10,427 nt of DNA from an uncultured Collinsella sp. (GCA_902490095.1 CABUCQ010000069.1:1-10427), one strand, 5' to 3'; positions 1 to 5,850 are shown, numbered from the stretch's first letter. Notes: a model not told the origin generated them from the sequence alone. Made by a program: numbers and translations.

Positions 1-899
1 AAGCAGCGCTTGAGCTGGCGCTGGCGGGCGGCTTCCTCGTCCTTGGCAACGGCGACCCCTGCCAGCATGTCATCAATTTCGTGACGATACACATCAACGA
101 TGGAGTACACGTAATCGGGCGCCTTCATGCGGCCCTCGAGCTTGAGCGATGCGGCACCGGCGTCATACAGACGGCGAACAAGCTGCGAAGTGTTGGTGTC
201 GCGCGGGCATAGCGCACGCTCGCGGCCGGCGGGGGAGAACGCGCGGCCGTTCTCGTCGATCAGCTCGTAAGGCAGGCGACAGGGCTGAGCGCACATGCCG
301 CGGTTGGCCGAGCGGCCCGCCATGGCAAAGCTCGACAGCAGGCACAGACCCGAGTAGCAAAAGCAGATGGCGCCGTGGCTAAAGACCTCAAGGTCCACAT
401 CGGGCGCGGCATCGTGAATGGCGGCAATCTCGTCGATGGAAAGCTCGCGCGAGAGGGTTACGCGGTCGGCGCCCTGCTCGCGGCACCAGATAGTCCCGCG
501 GTCGTCATGGATGTTCGCCTGGGTCGAGATATGTGTCTCGATGCCGGGCATCGTACGCTTGACCTCAAAGAACAGGCCCCAGTCTTGGATGATGAAGGCG
601 TCGGCGCCCAGCGTGGAGCAACGATGGATGAGTTGCAGCGCATCGCCCATCTCGGACTGCTTGATGACGATGTTGACCGTGACGTAGACGCGCGACCCGG
701 CCAGGTGTGCAGCACGGCAGGCCTGCTCAAAGGCCTCGTCGGTAAAGTTGGTGGCCTTGCGGCGGGCGTTGAAGCTGCCCATGCCGCAGTAGATGGCGTC
801 TGCCCCGGCAGCGAGTGCGGCGGCAAAGGGCTCCGGGCCTCCGGCGGGGGCCAAGAGCTCGGGCCTGCGGTTGGTGGTTCGACTGGCGGTTGCGGTCAT
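1..899 (-). CDS. U32-family peptidase-like protein, N-terminal part (runs off the window)
   Basis: Read leftwards from an ATG at 899-897, preceded by an AGGCAGGA-type ribosome binding site; 299 codons are visible with no stop, so the C-terminus lies outside. The N-terminus has the family opening RPELLAPAGG at about residues 12-21, followed by a TIM-barrel-like stretch (DAIYCG, VYVTVN). The U32 signature starts at Glu171: EVFSHGAICFCYSGLC, with Cys179, Cys181 and Cys186, followed by MCAQPCR and, later, the family segment LKLEGRMK. Members of this family (RlhA, TrhP, UbiU/UbiV relatives) are now mostly known as Fe-S proteins for RNA or ubiquinone hydroxylation rather than proven proteases, and the cysteines here fit a metal cluster. 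Which subfamily this is cannot be told from the N-terminal part alone. It is divergent from ridA and there is no visible link to the purine genes. Confidence 0.93.
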   Translation of the reverse strand, partial: MTATASRTTNRRPELLAPAGGPEPFAAALAAGADAIYCGMGSFNARRKATNFTDEAFEQACRAAHLAGSRVYVTVNIVIKQSEMGDALQLIHRCSTLGADAFIIQDWGLFFEVKRTMPGIETHISTQANIHDDRGTIWCREQGADRVTLSRELSIDEIAAIHDAAPDVDLEVFSHGAICFCYSGLCLLSSFAMAGRSANRGMCAQPCRLPYELIDENGRAFSPAGRERALCPRDTNTSQLVRRLYDAGAASLKLEGRMKAPDYVYSIVDVYRHEIDDMLAGVAVAKDEEAARQRQLKRC

Positions 900-922
900 A
901 TCCTGCCTTTCAAAATGCTCAG

Positions 923-937
923 ATACTCAAAAGTATA
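923..937 (-). promoter_or_regulatory. Possible -10 element and small palindrome upstream of the U32 gene
   Basis: On the minus strand TATACT (937-932) resembles a -10 box about 33 bases before the U32 start codon. It overlaps a hyphenated palindrome ATACT-CAAA-AGTAT (923-936). No convincing -35 box is found at the proper distance, so this is a weak promoter call; the palindrome could equally be a small operator. Confidence 0.3.
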
Positions 938-1005
938 GTGGTGCTGTTGCGGCGGACGAGCCCTGTGGCCCAAGCAGGATAAAGTCTTCAGCAGCCCTTG
1001 CAGCA

Positions 1006-1077
1006 AAAATGATCCGTTTCCCTCCGTCCCCTATGGATCGCCTGATCCGATGGGGACGGAGGGAAACGGATTATTTT
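1006..1077. repeat. Long inverted repeat (26-bp arms), palindromic element
   Basis: Arms 1006-1031 and 1052-1077 are reverse complements except for one position (1011 G opposite 1072 T, a G-U pair in RNA). The inner 20 bp (1012-1031 with 1052-1071) are perfect. The 20-base loop itself contains GGATC (1035-1039) and GATCC (1044-1048), so the whole unit can fold into one extended cruciform or hairpin. It lies in non-coding DNA between divergent genes and codes for nothing obvious. It looks like a REP/MITE-type palindromic unit, and its A-rich and T-rich edges could also let it act as a bidirectional terminator. It shares the core GGGACGG with the second palindrome at 1752-1878. Confidence 0.85.
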
Positions 1078-1159
1078 GAGCTTCACCGTCCGGTCGTGCC
1101 GTTCAGCGGCTGACAGGCGCCGTTGAGCGATAAAATATTCTCGCAGTGTGATAATAATC

Positions 1160-1188
1160 TTGCATCGCGCGGAAACCTTGAGTACTAT
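1160..1188 (+). promoter_or_regulatory. Candidate ridA promoter
   Basis: TTGCAT (1160-1165) and TACTAT (1183-1188) are separated by 17 bases. They match the sigma-70-type consensus at 3/6 and 4/6 positions, so the call is modest. Transcription would start near 1195, just before the leader hairpin at 1198. Confidence 0.4.
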
Positions 1189-1197
1189 CCCAAATCA

Positions 1198-1245
1198 AGC
1201 GCGGTGTTCAGACCGAACTGTGCCTCCCGGTGTGAACACCGCGCT
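1198..1245 (+). promoter_or_regulatory. Leader stem-loop upstream of ridA
   Basis: A perfect 13-bp inverted repeat (1198-1210 with 1233-1245; arm AGCGCGGTGTTCA) encloses a 22-base loop. It would sit at the very 5' end of the ridA transcript and ends about 20 bases before the ribosome binding site. The 3' half can alternatively fold as a small GGTG-TGAA-CACC hairpin. No U-run follows, so a simple terminator is unlikely. An mRNA-stabilising hairpin, a DNA operator or an attenuator are all possible. Confidence 0.55.
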
Positions 1246-1277
1246 CACGCTCTCTATTTGATCGTAAGGAGAAAAAC

Positions 1278-1655
1278 ATGAGCAAGGCCGTCGTGTCTTC
1301 CGATAACGCACCCGCAGCCATCGGCCCGTATTCCCCCGGCATCCAGACCGGCAACATGGTGTTCCTGTCCGGCCAGCTGGGCATCGACCCCGCAACCGGC
1401 AAGATGCCCGAGGGCGTCGAGGCCCAGGCTAAGCAGTCCCTTGCTAACGTCGAGGCTCTGCTGACCGCTGCCGGCGCCACCTTTGCCGATGTCGTCAAGA
1501 CCACGGTCTACCTGGCCGACATTGCCGACTTCGCTGCCGTGAACGAGATCTACGCTTCCAAGTTCGAGGCTCCGTTCCCCGCGCGCAGCGCTTTCCAGGT
1601 TGCCGCTCTTCCGGCCGGCGGTCTGGTCGAGATCGAGGTCGTCGCCGCTCTCTAA
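1278..1655 (+). CDS. ridA: RidA family 2-iminobutanoate/2-iminopropanoate deaminase
   Basis: A 125-residue protein, the usual length for the YjgF/YER057c/UK114 (RidA) family, which hydrolyses reactive enamines/imines such as 2-aminoacrylate released by PLP-dependent dehydratases and lyases, giving 2-keto acids and ammonia. It is cytosolic and normally a trimer. Family landmarks are present: AIGPYSPGIQ (residues 14-23), the SGQLGIDP block (31-38), the catalytic arginine in PARSAFQVAALP (Arg103) and the closing LVEIEVVAAL, whose Glu118/Glu120 correspond to the conserved acidic residues of the active site. The start has an AAGGAG ribosome binding site at the right distance. It appears monocistronic: a candidate promoter and leader hairpin lie in front and a strong terminator behind. 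It lies next to a purine cluster whose pathway includes an aminoacrylate-producing ammonia-lyase, so a detoxifying role there is plausible but inferred. Confidence 0.95.
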   Translation: MSKAVVSSDNAPAAIGPYSPGIQTGNMVFLSGQLGIDPATGKMPEGVEAQAKQSLANVEALLTAAGATFADVVKTTVYLADIADFAAVNEIYASKFEAPFPARSAFQVAALPAGGLVEIEVVAAL

Positions 1656-1685
1656 GACGTTGGCGAAAACAAAACATGACATGCA

Positions 1686-1719
1686 AAAAGACCCTGCAGT
1701 GCGAGCTGCAGGGTCTTTT
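1686..1719 (+). terminator. Intrinsic terminator after ridA
   Basis: Arms 1686-1699 and 1706-1719 (AAAAGACCCTGCAG and its reverse complement) pair perfectly over 14 bp with a 6-base loop, and the 3' arm ends in TTTT. It lies 31 bases past the ridA stop. Because the 5' arm begins with AAAA it could also work on the opposite strand, for the convergent regulator. Confidence 0.85.
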
Positions 1720-1751
1720 GTCAAGCGATGGATCACTTGTGGAGCCACCAA

Positions 1752-1878
1752 GGGCAGTCTTTTTGGGACGGGGCTATTTTAGCTACCCCAATATGCAGGA
1801 TTGCTTTTACTTGCGGCTCATCGAAATCGCGGGCAGAGGGAGGGTAGCTAAAATAGCCCCGTCCCAAAAAGACTGCCC
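1752..1878. repeat. Perfect 37-bp inverted repeat with 53-base loop
   Basis: Arms 1752-1788 and 1842-1878 are perfect reverse complements over 37 bp (each starting GGGCAGTCTTTTTGGGACGG and continuing to GCTACCC). The loop is 1789-1841. The unit fills the gap between the ridA terminator and the stop codon of the convergent regulator (1896-1898), ending only 17 bases from that stop. Perfect identity over 37 bp suggests a recently formed or actively maintained palindromic element. It could also end transcription of the regulator. It has no coding capacity and no flanking direct repeat that I can see. Confidence 0.9.
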
Positions 1879-1895
1879 GCGCTCCATTTTGCTCG

Positions 1896-2552
1896 CTAAC
1901 CTTCCTTGCGGACTTTTTGCAGGTAGCGGTAGACGCTGGGCTCCGAGATGCCCAGCGCGGTGGCGGCGCAGGCTACGGCGCCCTTGAGCATGAACACTCC
2001 GTTGCCGTTGAGGTGGCGAATGACGTCCACGCGGTCGCTTTGACCAAGCGACGCCACATCCAGCCCGCGAGCGCTCAGCAGCTCGGCAATGCTGCGGTCG
2101 ATGAGCTCCTGCGTGGACTCCGAAAGGCTTTCGACCTCGATAGGGGCGGGCTCCGTGCGCGTCGGCGCCGCGTCGAAGCACGCCATGAGCTGCTGTGCCA
2201 TGGCGTTGATGGAGCGCACGGTCGAGAGGTCGGTGTTGACGCAGAGCATGCCGACGATCTCGTCATTCTCGCGGATAAAGTACGTCGCTGACTCCAATGT
2301 CTTGCCACCGGCACCGCGGCCCTCGTAGCCCGTAATAAACGGCAGGTCGCGATACTTGGCGTCGTGCATGATCTTGAGCGCCAGGTCGGTGGCGGGACCG
2401 CCGACCTGGCGACCGCTCACGATGCCGTTGCGAATATCGACGATGGCGTGGTCGGGATCCGAGAAATCGTGCAGCACGATTTCGCTGTTTTTGCCGAGTA
2501 TCTGCTCCAGGAAATCGACCATCGGCAAAAAGCGACGTACGGTCTCGTTCAC
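1896..2552 (-). CDS. YheO-type transcriptional regulator (PAS-like domain plus C-terminal HTH)
   Basis: A 218-residue protein if the GTG at 2552-2550 is the start. That start has a textbook AAGGAG site with 6-base spacing, and from it the protein begins MNETVRRFLPMVDFLEQILG, as family members usually do. The frame stays open upstream to an ATG at 2693, which would give 265 residues, but the added part looks non-family and AT-rich. The first ~115 residues resemble the YheO-like PAS domain (SEIVLHDF, the stretch around VGGPATDLAL, and a TYFIRENDEIVGMLCVN core). The last ~36 residues carry the DNA-binding helix-turn-helix (FMLKGAV, ALGISEPSVYRYL). Such proteins sense unknown small ligands; DauR is a studied relative. 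Its divergent placement next to the purine permease suggests that it controls the permease and possibly the whole cluster. Whether it activates or represses cannot be seen. Confidence 0.88.
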   Translation of the reverse strand: MNETVRRFLPMVDFLEQILGKNSEIVLHDFSDPDHAIVDIRNGIVSGRQVGGPATDLALKIMHDAKYRDLPFITGYEGRGAGGKTLESATYFIRENDEIVGMLCVNTDLSTVRSINAMAQQLMACFDAAPTRTEPAPIEVESLSESTQELIDRSIAELLSARGLDVASLGQSDRVDVIRHLNGNGVFMLKGAVACAATALGISEPSVYRYLQKVRKEG

Positions 2553-2558
2553 GGGCAA

Positions 2559-2564
2559 CTCCTT
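2559..2564 (-). promoter_or_regulatory. Ribosome binding site that decides the regulator's GTG start
   Basis: AAGGAG on the minus strand, 6 bases before the GTG at 2552. The upstream ATG candidates are worse: the ATG at 2603 has only a GAGGA about 13 bases away. Confidence 0.75.
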
Positions 2565-2788
2565 GGGGTGAAATCGGAAATGTTCATAACAATTTTTTCT
2601 CATGGTAACACGCCATTCCTCATCTCGTATATTCGCAGGTACATTGCGTAATGCAGACGAACGGTAGGAATTTAGCGGTAAACGGTTGACCAAAAGAAAA
2701 GTTAGATGTTATTTTGACCAGACACTTTCCTGACCTGCGGAAATGCGTTATTTCAGCTGAAGAATGGTCTGATAACAAAAAATTATTA

Positions 2789-2817
2789 TTGAGAATGAGA
2801 ATCATCTTTAATACGAT
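2789..2817 (+). promoter_or_regulatory. Promoter of the purine permease
   Basis: TTGAGA (2789-2794; 5/6 to the -35 consensus) and TACGAT (2812-2817; 4/6 to the -10 consensus) are spaced by exactly 17 bases in AT-rich DNA. Transcription would begin near 2824, giving an 80-base leader before the ATG at 2905. Confidence 0.6.
2791..2809 (+). promoter_or_regulatory. Fur-box-like sequence overlapping the permease promoter
   Basis: GAGAATGAGAATCATCTTT matches the classical 19-base Fur box (GATAATGATAATCATTATC) at 14 positions, including an unbroken AATCAT. It covers the end of the -35 box and most of the spacer, where a bound repressor would block RNA polymerase. Iron control would make sense for a pathway full of Fe-S enzymes, but an AT-rich chance match cannot be excluded, and actinobacterial iron regulators may prefer other sites. 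Confidence 0.35.
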
Positions 2818-2904
2818 ATGCAATGAAGGCACAACCTCAACCCCGCACTGCGTCACAATAGAGCGTTAGATGCGAAAACAACTACTTCGAGGATTGGTGG
2901 TCAA

Positions 2905-4299
2905 ATGACCCAGGAGACGGTTACGAACGGCACTGAAGCCCTGTTCACTCGCGAAGGCATGCCTCCCGTTAAGGAAATGATCCCGTGTGCCCTTCAGCAC
3001 GTACTGGCATCGTTTGCCGGCATCATTACCCCGGCGGTCATCATGGCCGGCGTCTACGGCTTTAATAGCCAGCAGAGCACCGACATCATCCAGGTCGCGC
3101 TCATTCTTTCGGCGATCGACACGGCCCTTCAGGCCTTCGCTCCCTTCCGTCGCATCGGCGGCGGCCTGCCCATCGTCATGGGCGTTTCGTTCGCGTTTCT
3201 GCCGGCCCTGCAGGCCATGGGTGCCTCGGGCTTTAGCTTTGGTGCGCTGCTGGGTGGCGAGATCGTCGGCGGCGCCGTCGCGGTCCTCTTTGGTCTGGCT
3301 TACAGCAAGATTAAGTGGCTATTCCCGCCCGTCGTGACCGGTACGGTCATCTTCTCCATTGGCGTCTCTCTCTATCCCACGGCTGTCAAGTATATGGCCG
3401 GCGGTATGGGTACGCCGCTGTGGGGCACCCCGCAGGCCTGGTGCGTCGCTCTTATCACCTTCGCCGTGGTCTTTGCGCTCGCCAACTTTGGCAAGGGCAC
3501 GCTCAAGCTGGGATCCGTGTTCTTTGGCATGATCGTTGGCATGATCGTTTCGATCCCCTTTGGCATGATCGACTTCTCCAGCGTCGCCACCGCTCAGGTC
3601 TTCGCCCTTCCCAAGCTCATGCCCTATGCGCTCGAGTTTGATCCCGAGGTCTGCATTACCCTCGCCGTCGTGTTCCCCATGGTCGCCATCCAGGTTATCG
3701 GTGACGTCTCCGCCGCCTGCCTGGGCTCCATCGACCGTATGCCCACCGAGCGCGAGCTCTCCGGCGCTATCGTGTCCCAGGGCCTCACTTCTATGGTCGG
3801 CGGCCTGCTGGGCGGTCTTCCCACCAGTGCCCTTGGCCAGAACGTGGGTATCATCTGCTCTAACAAGGTCGTCAACAAGTGGGTCTTTGTGATCATCGCG
3901 GCCGTCTTTGCCATCGCCGGTCTGTTCCCGCAGCTCTCTGCCGTCCTTTCCGCTATCCCGCAGCCCGTCATCGGCGGCGCGACCGTCGGCGTCTTTGGCA
4001 CCATCACCATGAACGGCGTGCGCATGTTCACCCGCGAGGGCCTCACGCAGCGCACTACCACCATCGTCGGCACCTCCGTCGTCTTTGGCCTGGGTATCTG
4101 GATGGCCAGCGGTTGCCTTGCCGGCGAGGGTATGCCTGCCTGGGTGTCCACCGTCATCGGCTCCAATGCCGTGACCCCCACCGCCATCATGGCCATTGTC
4201 CTTAACCTGATCCTTCCGCAGACGCCGGTCGTGGCTCAGCACATCGATGCCGCCAAGGATGCCGCCGTGGATCTGGTCTTGCCCGAGAGCAAGAAGTAA
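2905..4299 (+). CDS. NCS2/NAT-family purine permease (xanthine/uric acid type)
   Basis: A 464-residue integral membrane protein with about 12-14 hydrophobic segments and soluble ends (residues 1-22 and 444-464), the usual size for nucleobase:cation symporters of the NAT/NCS2 family. Family marks: Gln31-His32 in the first membrane segment, GVSFAF (93-98) in the third, Asp267 in VIGD, and the NAT signature beginning Gln312-Asn313-x-Gly315. Two signature positions are unusual: Gln263 stands where XanQ, UraA and UapA have a substrate-contacting Glu, and the signature ends in Asn320-Lys321 where Thr plus R/K/G is common. Xanthine or uric acid is the likely substrate because the next genes degrade purines; uracil is less likely. 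The start has GAGGA and GGTGG upstream. It is divergent from a YheO-type regulator, and a hairpin follows the stop. Confidence 0.93.
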   Translation: MTQETVTNGTEALFTREGMPPVKEMIPCALQHVLASFAGIITPAVIMAGVYGFNSQQSTDIIQVALILSAIDTALQAFAPFRRIGGGLPIVMGVSFAFLPALQAMGASGFSFGALLGGEIVGGAVAVLFGLAYSKIKWLFPPVVTGTVIFSIGVSLYPTAVKYMAGGMGTPLWGTPQAWCVALITFAVVFALANFGKGTLKLGSVFFGMIVGMIVSIPFGMIDFSSVATAQVFALPKLMPYALEFDPEVCITLAVVFPMVAIQVIGDVSAACLGSIDRMPTERELSGAIVSQGLTSMVGGLLGGLPTSALGQNVGIICSNKVVNKWVFVIIAAVFAIAGLFPQLSAVLSAIPQPVIGGATVGVFGTITMNGVRMFTREGLTQRTTTIVGTSVVFGLGIWMASGCLAGEGMPAWVSTVIGSNAVTPTAIMAIVLNLILPQTPVVAQHIDAAKDAAVDLVLPESKK

Positions 4300-4315
4300 C
4301 CAATTCGGTGCTATT

Positions 4316-4347
4316 CGTCGGCGGACGCATCGCCTCGTCCGCCGACG
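4316..4347 (+). terminator. Stem-loop after the permease gene (possible partial terminator)
   Basis: Perfect 12-bp arms (4316-4327 with 4336-4347; CGTCGGCGGACG and its complement) with an 8-base loop, 17 bases past the stop codon. No U-run follows, so it may be an mRNA-end-protecting or leaky terminator hairpin that still allows read-through into ssnA. Confidence 0.5.
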
Positions 4348-4350
4348 TCA

Positions 4351-4489
4351 TGCGGCGCCAAGCCGCACTTCAAAGGGTTTGTCCCTTTGGTGAAGCGTTG
4401 ACGGGAGAGGGCCCGTTTCCGGTGTAGGCCGGCGCTTCGCACTCCGCCATGTCAGAGGTGTCAAACCCCGCCTCTGATGTTGAAGGGAG
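4351..4489 (+). promoter_or_regulatory. Structured leader of ssnA: hairpins plus a possible three-way junction
   Basis: The leader packs several paired segments. Hairpin B is TGCGGC/GCCGCA (4351-4356, 4362-4367). Hairpin C is CAAAGGG/CCCTTTG (4371-4377, 4383-4389). A three-way junction has P1 GAAGCG/CGCTTC (4392-4397, 4433-4438), P2 ACGGG/CCCGT (4401-4405, 4412-4416) and P3 CCGG/CCGG (4419-4422, 4429-4432), with two 6-base loops. Hairpin E is TCAGAGG/CCTCTGA (4452-4458, 4471-4477). The ribosome binding site GAAGGGAG follows at 4482-4489. Exclusive pairings exist: TCCCTT (4382-4387) can pair with the ribosome binding site or, as CCCTTT, with hairpin C; GAAG (4392-4395) can pair with CTTC at 4368-4371 or at 4435-4438. 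This resembles a translational switch. No known riboswitch class is recognised. Confidence 0.45.
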
Positions 4490-4494
4490 CATCC

Positions 4495-5850
4495 ATGCTT
4501 CTGGTCGCTAACGGTTCCGTCTTTACCCGCAACGCTCAGGCCCCGTTCATCCCCAACGGTGCGGTCGCCATTGACGGAGATACGATCGTCGAAGTGGGCC
4601 CCGAGTGCGAGCTCAAGGCCAAGTACCCGGATGCCGAGTACGTCGACGCCCGGGGCAACCTCATCATGCCCGGACTCATCAACTGCCACACCCACATCTA
4701 CTCGGGTCTGGCCCGCGGCCTTGCCATTAAGGGCTGCAACCCCACCAACTTCCTGGAGAATCTTGAGCAGCAGTGGTGGAAGATCGACGACAACCTGACA
4801 CTCGACGGCACCAAGGCCAGCGCCTATGCCACGATTCTGGATTCCATCCGCGATGGCGTTACCACGATCTTCGATCACCACGCGAGCTTCTGCGAGATCC
4901 CGGGCAGCCTCTTTACCATTAAGGATGCAGCTCAGGAGCTGGGCATGCGTTCGTGCCTGTGCTACGAGGTCTCCGATCGCCGCGGCCAGGAAAAATGCGA
5001 CCAGGCCATTGCCGAGAACGCCGAGTTTGCCCAGTGGGCCGCCAAGGAGCGTCGCGATAACGATAACCACATGATCGCCGCCATGTTTGGCGGTCACGCC
5101 ACCTTTACGCTGTCGGACGAGACCATGGACAAGATGGCCGAGGCCAACAACGGCCTGACCGGCTTCCACATCCACGTGTGCGAGGGCATGAACGATGTGT
5201 GGGATTCCCGCCTCAACCGCGGCGGTATCAGTCCCGTCGAGCGCCTGCTGCAGCACAACCTGCTGGGTCCCGACACCATGCTCGGCCACTGCATCCACGT
5301 GACGCCTGCCGAGATGGATATCGTCAAGGAGTCCGGCACCTGGCTCGTCAACAACCCCGAATCCAATATGGGAAACGCCGTGGGCTGCGCCCCCGTGCTC
5401 GAATTCTTCCGTCGCGGCATCCCCGTGTGCATGGGCACCGACGCCTACACTCACGATATGCTCGAGAGCCTCAAGGTCTTCCTGATCATCCAGCGCCACA
5501 ACGCCGCCATGCCCAACGTGGGCTGGTGCGAGGCCATGACCATGCTGTTTGAGAACAACGCTAAGATGGCGAGCAAGTACTTCGATCGCAAGCTCGGTGT
5601 GCTTGAGGCCGGCGCTGCCGCCGACGTCATCGTCATGGACTACAAGCCCTTTACGCCGCTGAGCGAGGAGAACATCGACGGCCACATGCTCTTTGGCATG
5701 ATGGGCAAAAACTGCCGCACCACCATCATCAACGGCCGCGTCCTGTACAAGGATCGCGAGTTCGTTGGCATTGATGAGGACAAGATCAACGCGTGGACCA
5801 TGGCTGAGTCCAAGAAGCTCTGGAGCACGCTCAACGATCGCACCTACTAA
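4495..5850 (+). CDS. ssnA: SsnA-type amidohydrolase (putative aminohydrolase)
   Basis: A 451-residue cytosolic metal-dependent hydrolase of the amidohydrolase superfamily, close to the usual SsnA length (~440). An N-terminal beta-sandwich part (1-57) leads to MPGLINCHTH with the metal ligands His65 and His67. Further ligands are GFHIHVCEG (His225/His227, Glu230), LGHCIH (His265/His268) and the aspartate of MGTDAYTH (Asp316). The arrangement resembles guanine deaminase/chlorohydrolase relatives. SsnA is repeatedly found beside ygfK and xdh and is among the genes tied to anaerobic uric acid breakdown by gut bacteria; its exact substrate is not visible here. The ATG at 4495 is chosen because GAAGGGAG lies 5 bases in front; the in-frame ATG at 4477 lies upstream of that site and within a hairpin. 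It follows the permease by 195 bp of structured leader and precedes ygfK. Confidence 0.93.
   Translation: MLLVANGSVFTRNAQAPFIPNGAVAIDGDTIVEVGPECELKAKYPDAEYVDARGNLIMPGLINCHTHIYSGLARGLAIKGCNPTNFLENLEQQWWKIDDNLTLDGTKASAYATILDSIRDGVTTIFDHHASFCEIPGSLFTIKDAAQELGMRSCLCYEVSDRRGQEKCDQAIAENAEFAQWAAKERRDNDNHMIAAMFGGHATFTLSDETMDKMAEANNGLTGFHIHVCEGMNDVWDSRLNRGGISPVERLLQHNLLGPDTMLGHCIHVTPAEMDIVKESGTWLVNNPESNMGNAVGCAPVLEFFRRGIPVCMGTDAYTHDMLESLKVFLIIQRHNAAMPNVGWCEAMTMLFENNAKMASKYFDRKLGVLEAGAAADVIVMDYKPFTPLSEENIDGHMLFGMMGKNCRTTIINGRVLYKDREFVGIDEDKINAWTMAESKKLWSTLNDRTY

Larger units (their letters stand above)
2686..2910. promoter_or_regulatory. Three TTGACCA motifs: candidate operator sites in the divergent region
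   Basis: TTGACCA occurs at 2686-2692 and 2714-2720 on the plus strand and, inverted, at 2898-2904 on the minus strand. The first two start 28 bp apart. The third belongs to a hyphenated palindrome GGTCA-AA-TGACC (2899-2910) that overlaps the permease start codon. Three copies of a given 7-mer are not expected by chance in about 350 bp, so they are candidates for binding by the divergent YheO-type regulator. The remaining intergenic DNA also holds a 10-bp palindrome TTCAGCTGAA (2752-2761). Confidence 0.4.

Noticed and set aside
1198..1277. T-box leader upstream of ridA
   Set aside because: A piece resembling ACCGCG is present, but the T-box core (AGGGTGG...ACCGCG) and the specifier stem are missing.
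1006..1878. Insertion sequence or composite transposon bounded by the two palindromes
   Set aside because: The two palindromes are different sequences apart from a short core, and no transposase gene lies between them.
2553..2693. N-terminal extension of the regulator to an ATG at 2693
   Set aside because: The extension is unlike the family and has no good ribosome binding site. The GTG at 2552 has AAGGAG at ideal spacing.
3319..4242. A 307-residue minus-strand open frame inside the permease gene
   Set aside because: Composition is Asp/Gly/His-rich, a typical antisense shadow of a membrane protein gene.
4392..4438. Purine (guanine/adenine) riboswitch
   Set aside because: It has a three-way junction shape, but the junction bases and loop sequences of the purine riboswitch are absent and the stems are shorter.
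4477..4494. Upstream ATG for ssnA at 4477
   Set aside because: The ribosome binding site at 4482-4489 lies after this ATG, and the ATG overlaps the 3' arm of a hairpin.
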